Shown: piece after piece, positions 1 to 6,123 of the stretch
How the letters are laid out: each line of letters begins with the position of its first letter
How positions within the stretch are numbered: position 1 is the first letter of the stretch
DNA from: Fibrobacteres bacterium CG2_30_45_31
GTDB taxonomy: Bacteria > Fibrobacterota > Fibrobacteria > Fibrobacterales > Fibrobacteraceae
Direction: 5' to 3'
Assembly (NCBI GenBank): GCA_001873075.1
Contig: MNYL01000189.1
Span: forward strand, 1-9,661
Length of the DNA: 9,661 nucleotides
Notes under the pieces: model-generated
What the model saw: only the letters and a program-made list of their open reading frames with translations
Told to the model about the DNA's origin: nothing
Database searches by the model: none
Translations under genes and position numbers: made by a program

Positions 1-2
1 CA

Positions 3-494
3 GGCGATGTAGATTCTGCACGACTCGAAAGTATTCCCTTTGCCGTTCTGGTGCATAATTTGCGGAGCGCTTTTAACGTTGGTTCTATTTTCCGATCCAC
101 CGATTGTTTTGGGTTAGAAGGGGTGCATCTTTCAGGGTACACACCCTCTACAGATCATGTAACACTCAAAAGTGCCGCTCGAGGTTGCGAAGGTTGGATT
201 CCTCAACACCGTTGGAATTCCCCCCTGGAATGCATAGAATGGCATCAACAGAACGGTTACGCCATCATCGCACTCGAAACGGGTGACGATTGCGTCGATA
301 TATCACAGGTTCAATGGCCGAAAAAAGGCCTCATTATTTTGGGGAATGAAGAACTGGGTATTGCTCCGGAACTCTTAGAAAAAGCGACACTAAAGGTCAC
401 GATTCCGATGGTAGGGCGCAAAGCCAGCATGAACGTTGCGGGAGCCTTTGCGATTATGGCATTCAGCCTTCGAAATAGTTCCCCTCTCCCTTAA
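3..494 (+). CDS. TrmH/SpoU-family RNA 2'-O-ribose methyltransferase, 5' partial
   Basis: This is the C-terminal catalytic part of a SPOUT-fold methyltransferase, which transfers a methyl group from S-adenosylmethionine to a ribose 2'-OH of tRNA or rRNA. All three family motifs are visible: motif 1 (LRSAFNVGSIFR, about 57-92), motif 2 (ILGNEELGI, about 336-362) and motif 3 (IPMVGRKASMNVAGAFAI, about 402-455). Together motifs 2 and 3 build the trefoil-knot cofactor pocket. A GTG at 51 could be read as a start, but the frame is open to the left edge and the residues before it (IPFAVLVHN) fit the strand that precedes motif 1 in this family. The gene therefore very probably begins outside the window. 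The substrate nucleotide cannot be told from this fragment. The stop codon overlaps that of the convergent gene on the other strand. Confidence 0.9.
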   Translation, partial: GDVDSARLESIPFAVLVHNLRSAFNVGSIFRSTDCFGLEGVHLSGYTPSTDHVTLKSAARGCEGWIPQHRWNSPLECIEWHQQNGYAIIALETGDDCVDISQVQWPKKGLIILGNEELGIAPELLEKATLKVTIPMVGRKASMNVAGAFAIMAFSLRNSSPLP

Positions 495-835
495 TATTTT
501 TCCATTCGTTTCCATAATCTATCGTAATAGGCGTAAAGTCTTTGAACGCCGTTTTCTAGCGTGTAGTAGTGTTTAATGTAGGGAAAAAGCAACACCAGAA
601 TACAAAAGTCCAGCGCAAAAACGGCGGGACTGGGAAAAGCCGCAACGTATAACATCCCCATCACAAAAAGCAATCCAAACATCAGAGTCACGAGCAAATG
701 AATAAGACGTTCGTGCTGAAAAAAACTGATTTGAGTGAGCAGATCTTGAAGAGCATGAGCATCCGAGTCTCTCGTCCCTTCCTTCGCAATAAGAGCTTCA
801 ACGTTGAGAAGATAATCCATAAGACGTTTTTTCAT
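491..835 (-). CDS. Small two-helix membrane protein of unknown function
   Basis: The protein has 114 residues. An N-terminal soluble stretch of about 40 residues is followed by a hydrophobic helix at about 44-67 and a second at about 71-88, then a short basic, aromatic-rich tail ending in RLWKRMEKY. The two helices are joined by a tight Pro-containing turn (FPSPA), which suggests a helical hairpin in the inner membrane with both ends on the same side. There is no signal peptide and no catalytic motif that I can see. The ATG at 833-835 is preceded by a GAGG ribosome binding site with a 6-base gap, which supports the start. It resembles short uncharacterised bacterial membrane proteins with a conserved FFQHERLIH segment before the first helix, but I cannot name a family with certainty. 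It is transcribed divergently from the acyl-CoA synthetase gene and converges on the methyltransferase gene. Confidence 0.8.
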   Translation of the reverse strand: MKKRLMDYLLNVEALIAKEGTRDSDAHALQDLLTQISFFQHERLIHLLVTLMFGLLFVMGMLYVAAFPSPAVFALDFCILVLLFPYIKHYYTLENGVQRLYAYYDRLWKRMEKY

Positions 836-936
836 AGAAACCTCGATGCTTATGAATGAAAATAGCTTTTCTTAGACCTTTCTTTGAAAGAGGAATCTAT
901 TTTATTTAATAATCTCATTTCGTGTGAGGCACTTCT

Positions 937-2709
937 TTGGATTTGTTACCTTATTCTTCCTTACCCTCTTTATATCTTGCCAACTGTGGCCGTTTTGATT
1001 TTATGGGATGGTATCAAAGAAAAGGAAATCAGTGGATTCATTTTGCTCCTGAAGATCTCAAAAATAAATTGTTTTATTTATCTCTCGCATTAAATAAGCG
1101 AGGACTCTCTCAAGGAAAAAGTCTAGGAATTGTGGCCCATTCATCGCCGAATTGGGTCATTGCCGATGTGGCAGCTCAAGTATGCCATGCGATCACGGTC
1201 CCTTTATTCCCCAATATTGCCTCTGAAAATTTCCTTTTTCAGTGCGAAGATTCCAATGTCGAAATATTAATGATCGATAATGTGACCGCTCTCGATAAGC
1301 CGCTTCGGTGCATTTTAGATCGTTTTAAGCTAGTGATTTGCGTCAGTTCAAAAAGCAAGTGTCTCGGATCCAACGGCGTCCATTGGGAGACGCTATTGCA
1401 AGAGGGAGAAAGACTTGCCAAAGAGCCAGGAGCACTTTCTTGGTTTGAAAAGCAAATAGAAAGCATTCATCCTGATGATATTTTTTCGATCATTTATACG
1501 AGTGGATCCACGGGGCGTCCCAAAGGGGCGGAGCTCACCCACCGCAATATGCTTTCCCAACTTCCCTCTATTTTTAAATTGTATCCTTTGCGAAGTGATG
1601 TGGATAGTGCGCTGACATTTCTCCCGATTGCCCATGTTTTTGAGCGCATGACAATCTATTACTACCTGTTTTTGGGCCTAAAAGTATACTTTGCCGATGA
1701 CCCTAAAAATGCCGCACTTCTTTTACAAGAAGTGAAACCTTCTATGATGACCGTGGTTCCTCGCATTTTGGAGCGTCTATACGAAAAAATGACTGCCGCT
1801 GCGGACTCTGCCGTGGGGCCCAAAAAATGGATTATGCACCAGGCCATTCGCTTGGCAAAAATTGAGGATCCTAAGAAGCCAAGCCTTTTACGCAAAATTT
1901 ATGAACCCCTCGTGTATTCAAAAATGCGAGCGGCGATTGGTGATAATTTTAAACTGGTTATCTCTGGGAGTAGCCCACTCAATAAAAGTATCATTCGCTT
2001 TTTGATGAATATAGGTCTCCCCATTTATGAGGGTTATGGCCTTACCGAATGCTCTCCAGTAGTGAGTGCAAACTTCACCGATCATTGGAAAATTGGTTCT
2101 GTAGGGCTTCCGCTCCCCCATCTTTCCGTCAAAATAGGTCCCGGCGATGAAGTTCTCGTGAAAGGGGATAGTGTATTTCACGGCTATCATAATTTACCAA
2201 AAATCAATGAAGCGTCATTTACTGAAGACGGTTATTTTAGGACTGGGGACCAAGGGATCATTGATAAAGAGGGTTATCTTTTTATCATTGGCCGCATTAA
2301 AGAAATGCTTAAAACAAGTACAGGAAAATATGTTTCCCCCCTTCCCATTGAGTTGGAACTGACGCGACATCCATTGATTGAAGGCGCTCTTGTCATTGCC
2401 AATAACCGCAAATTTGCTTCTGCGCTTCTCTTTTTAAATCACGAAAATGCGAGACGTCTTTTAAGCTTATCCGATAAAGGTTTTGACCCCTCTATTGCCG
2501 CTCACCACTCGGAACGCATTACAGAAGCCATCGCCCGCCATGTTCGAAATATCAACAAAAAATTAAGTCACTGGGAAGAGATCCAAAAATGGGTTATAAT
2601 CCCCGATGAGCTTACTATTGAATCAGGCTTGTTAACACCAACGTTAAAGCTCCGCCGCAAAACAACAGAAGCTCGTTATGCGAAAGAGATCGAAACGTTG
2701 TACCAATAG
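937..2709 (+). CDS. AMP-forming long-chain fatty acid-CoA ligase (ANL superfamily)
   Basis: This enzyme activates fatty acids to acyl-AMP and then to acyl-CoA, feeding lipid synthesis or remodelling. Its 590 residues are usual for the FAA1-like long-chain group. The AMP-binding loop YTSGSTGRPKG is at residues 187-197, the YEGYGLTE motif at 364-371, the ribose-binding Asp of YFRTGD at 438, the hinge GRIKEM at 452-457, and TGKYVSP near 462-468. The C-terminal TPTLKLRR segment is also typical. The start is a TTG at 937: it is the first start codon after an in-frame TGA at 925-927, it has GAGG seven bases upstream (926-929), and the residues it adds (SLPSLYLANCGRF) match the usual N-terminus of this family. 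The next in-frame ATG, about 23 codons later, would remove these residues. A weak promoter-like pair (TTGAAA at 884-889, TTTAAT at 905-910, short 15-base spacer) lies upstream. There is no signal peptide, so it acts in the cytoplasm or at the inner membrane face. Confidence 0.93.
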   Translation: MDLLPYSSLPSLYLANCGRFDFMGWYQRKGNQWIHFAPEDLKNKLFYLSLALNKRGLSQGKSLGIVAHSSPNWVIADVAAQVCHAITVPLFPNIASENFLFQCEDSNVEILMIDNVTALDKPLRCILDRFKLVICVSSKSKCLGSNGVHWETLLQEGERLAKEPGALSWFEKQIESIHPDDIFSIIYTSGSTGRPKGAELTHRNMLSQLPSIFKLYPLRSDVDSALTFLPIAHVFERMTIYYYLFLGLKVYFADDPKNAALLLQEVKPSMMTVVPRILERLYEKMTAAADSAVGPKKWIMHQAIRLAKIEDPKKPSLLRKIYEPLVYSKMRAAIGDNFKLVISGSSPLNKSIIRFLMNIGLPIYEGYGLTECSPVVSANFTDHWKIGSVGLPLPHLSVKIGPGDEVLVKGDSVFHGYHNLPKINEASFTEDGYFRTGDQGIIDKEGYLFIIGRIKEMLKTSTGKYVSPLPIELELTRHPLIEGALVIANNRKFASALLFLNHENARRLLSLSDKGFDPSIAAHHSERITEAIARHVRNINKKLSHWEEIQKWVIIPDELTIESGLLTPTLKLRRKTTEARYAKEIETLYQ

Positions 2710-2750
2710 CGAATGGAATAAAAACTAAATCTATTGTACTGAAAAAAAAA

Positions 2751-5066
2751 TTACTCAGGATAAGCGCAACATCGAAAGCTGATGGTAGGATCGCGGTAGA
2801 ACGCGGCTGCATTTCTATAGTTCACTGACGTTCCTAATAAAAACACCACTTTAATGTGATCTTTTTTATAAGTCAAACCATTGGCAATGCTTTTAAGCCA
2901 TTCTTCGCCACCCGATCTGTATTCCTTCATGAGTACATAATCCTCTCCCAAAACGTCTCCCGTCTTGGGGTTCGTTACAGTGAAATATTGAAGCGTATCC
3001 CTAAAGTCTTTTTGTGTCAATGTTGCATACAAAGTACGCGAGGTATCCTTTGTAGTCGTAGTATCCACTTTAGAGGCATTACGATAAAGATAAACCGTAT
3101 CTTGAGTGTAAGCCGCCCGCAGACGATAAGGCGTGGAGAAGCTCGTGCATTTCGCAAGAGAGGATCGATCTTGTTCACTAAAAAGTGCGTAACTCGTGCC
3201 TTTGAGAACTTCTACCGTGTCTTTTTTTCTGCCAATGGTCCACTCCTGATAACTCCCCGGTAAATCCCGAATTCCATCAGGGCTCACGCATTTTGGATTA
3301 CGGTTCGCAAGTAAATAGGTCCCTGTAGAATCATCGGTCCCCACATTGCAATAACGGAACAAATATTCAGAGGCGGAGAAATCAGATTCTTCAATGACAC
3401 CATAGGTCACACGAGTCTCTGCACGACAGGCTTTTTCCCAATCATTTTCCTTACAAAGAGATACTGTAAATCCACTAGCATCCATAGACTTACATGCAGC
3501 AAGCGCCTCGGAATAAAGAACATCGTGCATAAAGGTACTGTCCGAATCTTGATGTTCAAAACGTTCAATGCAAAATCGCGTCGTATCCGAAGTTCGCACA
3601 GGGACAAATCCCTTGGGGCAAGCCAAATCATTTTCTGGGCCCGGCGTCACCGGAATAGTATCTATCAAAGCGACAGAATAATAACCAGAAGAATCAATGG
3701 AACGAATACGAACAATCAAAGTGTCCCTAGGAACGACCCAGCGAATGGTATCGGTTACAAAAGTTCCCGACAGCGAAAATACCATCGAATCCCCTTGCAA
3801 CAAATAAGAATCCGCATATCGAGTTTCTGATTCTCCCCCAGCACCCGTCGCAGCTTCGAAGGATTCTCCATTCCAAAGTTCAACCATATACGTTTGCACA
3901 TCTCGATAACAGGAGGGGTAGGATTTTTTGCAGGTATTTGGAATGGTCAAAACCGAATCAACGGTAATATTGTGGTTGGTTACCAGAGGATCAATGCTAC
4001 GACTCCAAAAGAGAATCACTCGGTTGCTGTCCAATGCCGCGTACTTTGGATAAAGAGAATCGGGACGAGTCCATACTGCTGTGGGCATCAGAGGAGCAAT
4101 GCTATCAGTGGTAATAAATAGCTGATTCGTGGCGACAGAGCCTGTTCCCCCCGAACCGGAGCTATTCCCTGCGGAATCCCAGGAAGTAATGCCGATGGTA
4201 TAATAATGTTGCGCACGCAAACCTTCAACAGTAATACGAAAACGATTGGCATCTGCATTTTCAAAATCAAATCCAGCACCATCAATCACTGCAAGGCGAA
4301 GATAATTCTTGACATCAACACCCGCATCCACATTACTCAGCCAAATGGAATCATTATTTGCTTTGTAGCGTGCATGTCTTTTATACCCGGTATTCCCAAG
4401 AGAATCAACGCCTCCGTCCCATTCCAATTTAACCTTCACATTACGAATATCTTCGGTGGTATCTTGTGCATAGAGAAGTACATTATAGCCGACAATGCGT
4501 CCAGAGAGTTCCGAAGGCTTGTAAAAGTCTGTTTGATCCGTAGGACGCGCCCAATCAAGAACCACACCCGTTGTCCAAACAGAATCTTGAACAGAAATAC
4601 TTGAAGGGGGAAGATCATCCCCAAAGTGTACATATAAATGCTGCACGGAGCCAGCATCATTGTCATCAGTATATTCGCACCAAATCGCAATGTGGAGACT
4701 ATCACGATCCAAATATTCAGAAACCAATGCAGAAAGGTCTAAAGTATCATAAAGTGCCCCTGAATGGTATTCGACCTGAATGGAATGTTCTGTTGCATTC
4801 TTGGGAACCGATTTAGTGGTATCTCCTATGTAGGTGGTATCCAACCAAATATGAAATCGAGCAAGATTTTCGGTTTCAATAGGGACGCGCCAACGGAGCT
4901 GAAAACACTCCACACTATCGCTTGTGGTAGCACAACTTTTTAAGACACTCACATCCTGCACAGAACGATCAAAAAGATATTCAACACCTTCGGAGTCATC
5001 CGAACAGGCTGCGACAAAAAGTGCAGAAAAAACAAATAGTAGAGATTTTAAAAGTAATCGCAACAT
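2751..5066 (-). CDS. Large lipoprotein with Fn3-like repeats and a C-terminal FGE/SUMF1-like domain
   Basis: The protein has 771 residues and is predicted to be an exported, lipid-anchored surface protein. The N-terminus has a hydrophobic signal ending in the lipobox FVAAC, with the lipidated Cys at residue 21 followed by Ser-Asp-Asp. Residues about 30-475 look like several beta-sandwich domains of fibronectin type III style (for example PPSSISVQDSVWTTGVVLDW and LIVRIRSIDSSG). From Cys483 (CPKGFVPV) comes a domain like the formylglycine-generating enzyme: RFCIERFE, ENDWEKAC, NPKCVSPDGIRDL, YQEW (W609), KGTSY (622-626), YRLRAAY (647-653) and a terminal SFRCC (763-767). In the true enzyme a Cys follows the GGSY-type motif; here it is Ala627, so catalysis is doubtful and a binding or structural role is more likely. 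About 110 residues are inserted before the final FRCC. I chose ATG 5066, since a TTG at 5075 would add only three residues and lacks a ribosome binding site; the GAGG before the ATG is unusually close, at 3 bases. Confidence 0.85.
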   Translation of the reverse strand: MLRLLLKSLLFVFSALFVAACSDDSEGVEYLFDRSVQDVSVLKSCATTSDSVECFQLRWRVPIETENLARFHIWLDTTYIGDTTKSVPKNATEHSIQVEYHSGALYDTLDLSALVSEYLDRDSLHIAIWCEYTDDNDAGSVQHLYVHFGDDLPPSSISVQDSVWTTGVVLDWARPTDQTDFYKPSELSGRIVGYNVLLYAQDTTEDIRNVKVKLEWDGGVDSLGNTGYKRHARYKANNDSIWLSNVDAGVDVKNYLRLAVIDGAGFDFENADANRFRITVEGLRAQHYYTIGITSWDSAGNSSGSGGTGSVATNQLFITTDSIAPLMPTAVWTRPDSLYPKYAALDSNRVILFWSRSIDPLVTNHNITVDSVLTIPNTCKKSYPSCYRDVQTYMVELWNGESFEAATGAGGESETRYADSYLLQGDSMVFSLSGTFVTDTIRWVVPRDTLIVRIRSIDSSGYYSVALIDTIPVTPGPENDLACPKGFVPVRTSDTTRFCIERFEHQDSDSTFMHDVLYSEALAACKSMDASGFTVSLCKENDWEKACRAETRVTYGVIEESDFSASEYLFRYCNVGTDDSTGTYLLANRNPKCVSPDGIRDLPGSYQEWTIGRKKDTVEVLKGTSYALFSEQDRSSLAKCTSFSTPYRLRAAYTQDTVYLYRNASKVDTTTTKDTSRTLYATLTQKDFRDTLQYFTVTNPKTGDVLGEDYVLMKEYRSGGEEWLKSIANGLTYKKDHIKVVFLLGTSVNYRNAAAFYRDPTISFRCCAYPE

Positions 5067-5080
5067 TGGCCTCAAAATAC

Positions 5081-5113
5081 AAAAAAAGCCGATCGCAAAC
5101 GCAACCGGCTTTT
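5081..5113 (-). terminator. Intrinsic terminator of the rplU-rpmA operon
   Basis: Read on the minus strand, an 8-base-pair stem (AAAAGCCG pairing with CGGCTTTT; plus-strand arms 5084-5091 and 5106-5113) encloses a 14-base loop and runs into a T tract (plus-strand A run from 5081). It starts 16 bases after the rpmA stop codon and ends only 14 bases before the lipoprotein ATG. Confidence 0.8.
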
Positions 5114-5129
5114 CAAATTTGAATCGAAA

Positions 5130-5387
5130 TTAAGCTTCTGGGTAAACAGAAACCTTTTGACGATCAGCATCAAGACGTTCAAACTTCACCTTGCCATCAA
5201 TGAGGGAGAACAAGGTAAAATCCTTACCCATACCCACATTGTTACCCGGATGAAAGTGAGAGCCGCGCTGACGCACAACAATTCCACCAGCCTTAACGAC
5301 TTCACCGGCATATTTCTTGACACCAAGATATTTCGGATTTGAGTCGCGACCATTACGGACTGAGCCTTGCCCTTTCTTATGTGCCAT
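5130..5387 (-). CDS. rpmA: 50S ribosomal protein L27
   Basis: L27 is a protein of the large ribosomal subunit whose N-terminal tail reaches toward the peptidyl transferase centre. Its 85 residues match the usual length. The N-terminus MAHKKGQGSVRNGRDS and the later VVRQRGSHFHPGNNVGMGKD and DGKVKFE segments are highly characteristic. The N-terminus begins directly with AHKKG, so the cleavable N-terminal extension known from Firmicutes L27 is absent. A GGAAGG ribosome binding site lies before the ATG and overlaps the end of rplU. Only three bases separate the rplU stop codon from this start, so the two genes are cotranscribed and probably translationally coupled, as is common for L21 and L27. 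The gene that often follows elsewhere, obgE, is absent here; an intrinsic terminator follows instead. Confidence 0.98.
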   Translation of the reverse strand: MAHKKGQGSVRNGRDSNPKYLGVKKYAGEVVKAGGIVVRQRGSHFHPGNNVGMGKDFTLFSLIDGKVKFERLDADRQKVSVYPEA

Positions 5388-5390
5388 TGC

Positions 5391-5891
5391 TTAGCCTTCC
5401 TTTTCCGCTTTCGCTTTGCGGAGAGCATTTTTCTTAACCTTGGTCGGCTTGGGAAGACCTTGAGCGATCTTCTCCTTGCGAGTCAGTGGCACATTCTGTA
5501 CCTTCTGCTTAGCAAGGGCAACCACGCGAGCACGGTTGCGAACAATGACTTGAGGTTCAACTACTGCAGATTCGGCGCCAGAGCGGAGTTCCGTGACAAG
5601 CACCTCTGTATAGCCCTGACGATGACCGTTCTTGCGTTCGTAACGAGTACGACGTTTTTTCTTGAACACGATCACTGTGTCACCCTTACCGTGAGAGAGT
5701 ATTTCTACTTTCACGAGGGAGTCTGTCAGGACAGGGGTGCCGATTTTGACTTCTTTCCCATTAGAGAAAAGAAGAACGGACTTGAGCTCCAGTGTAGAAC
5801 CGACAGCAGCTTCGGCGATGCTAGGAACCTTATAGGTTTTGCCTAACTCGACCTTATACTGGAAACCACCTGTTTCAACGATAGAATACAT
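5391..5891 (-). CDS. rplU: 50S ribosomal protein L21 with a long basic C-terminal extension
   Basis: L21 binds 23S rRNA in the large subunit. The core fold spans residues 1 to about 102, with the expected MYSIVETGGFQYKV start, the KVEILSHGKGDTVIVFKKKRR segment and the RRTRYERKNGHRQ signature, where the family normally has a YRRRxGHRQ-type motif. Bacterial L21 is usually a little over 100 residues, but this protein has 166. The extra 64 residues are rich in Lys, Arg and Ala and end in KKNALRKAKAEKEG, which suggests an RNA-contacting or disordered tail. The ATG at 5889-5891 is preceded by AAAGGA with an 8-base gap. It is the first gene of the rplU-rpmA operon and has its own promoter upstream. 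Confidence 0.97.
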   Translation of the reverse strand: MYSIVETGGFQYKVELGKTYKVPSIAEAAVGSTLELKSVLLFSNGKEVKIGTPVLTDSLVKVEILSHGKGDTVIVFKKKRRTRYERKNGHRQGYTEVLVTELRSGAESAVVEPQVIVRNRARVVALAKQKVQNVPLTRKEKIAQGLPKPTKVKKNALRKAKAEKEG

Positions 5892-5930
5892 TTACGTAAT
5901 CCTTTTATTGTTAGCTGTATCGGGAACCCA

Positions 5931-5959
5931 ATTGTAACAAAAAAACGGTATTTCGTAAA
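5931..5959 (-). promoter_or_regulatory. Probable sigma-70-type promoter of rplU-rpmA
   Basis: On the minus strand a TTTACG -35 box (plus positions 5954-5959) and a TACAAT -10 box (5931-5936) are separated by exactly 17 bases. Transcription would begin near 5924, giving a leader of about 30 bases. A T-rich tract and an imperfect palindrome lie just upstream of the -35 box and could act as an UP element. This is a consensus match only. Confidence 0.55.
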
Positions 5960-5966
5960 GTAAAAA

Positions 5967-5990
5967 CCTCAAGAAAAGCTTTTTTTAAGG
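5967..5990. repeat. Imperfect 24-base palindrome in the rplU/GH2 divergent spacer
   Basis: The arms CCTCAAGAAAAG and CTTTTTTTAAGG pair at 10 of 12 positions by Watson-Crick rules, with one further G-T wobble, around a central AAAAGCTTTT. It sits 7 bases upstream of the rplU -35 box. It may be an operator, an UP-like AT tract, or chance in AT-rich DNA. Confidence 0.4.
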
Positions 5991-6065
5991 CAAAAAAGAA
6001 TTACATTGGAGCTGTTTTGGAACTGTTTGTTGGCAAGAACTGCACTTACTCTTCCCTTGAACCCC

Positions 6066-6113
6066 ATGGCAACCTCGCTTTTTTTGCTAATTTTGCGAGG
6101 TAAATTTTTTTAA
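6066..6113 (+). promoter_or_regulatory. Leader stem-loop with a short open frame before the GH2-like gene
   Basis: A 7-base-pair stem (ACCTCGC at 6072-6078 with GCGAGGT at 6095-6101) encloses a 16-base loop and is followed by AAA and a run of eight T (6104-6111), which resembles an intrinsic terminator. The same bases are spanned by a 15-codon frame starting ATG at 6066 and encoding MATSLFLLILRGKFF. Its TAA (6111-6113) overlaps the ribosome binding site of the next gene (AAGGA, 6112-6116). No ribosome binding site is visible for the short frame. The arrangement could be an attenuator-like leader, but this is inference. Confidence 0.35.
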
Positions 6114-6123
6114 GGAACTTGTG

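Noticed and set aside
884..1093. Open frame with an ATG-like start overlapping the beginning of the acyl-CoA synthetase gene
   Set aside because: It has no ribosome binding site or recognisable domain and lies largely inside the synthetase frame, whose family match covers the same bases.
2704..2737. Possible bidirectional terminator between the acyl-CoA synthetase and lipoprotein genes (CAATAG ... CTATTG, near an A9 run)
   Set aside because: The stem is only six weak base pairs with a 22-base loop, and the A run is on the wrong side for the plus strand; not enough to call.
5367..5846. 159-codon open frame antisense to rplU
   Set aside because: It lies entirely opposite a certain ribosomal protein gene, and its translation is low-complexity Phe/Leu/Arg without any family features.
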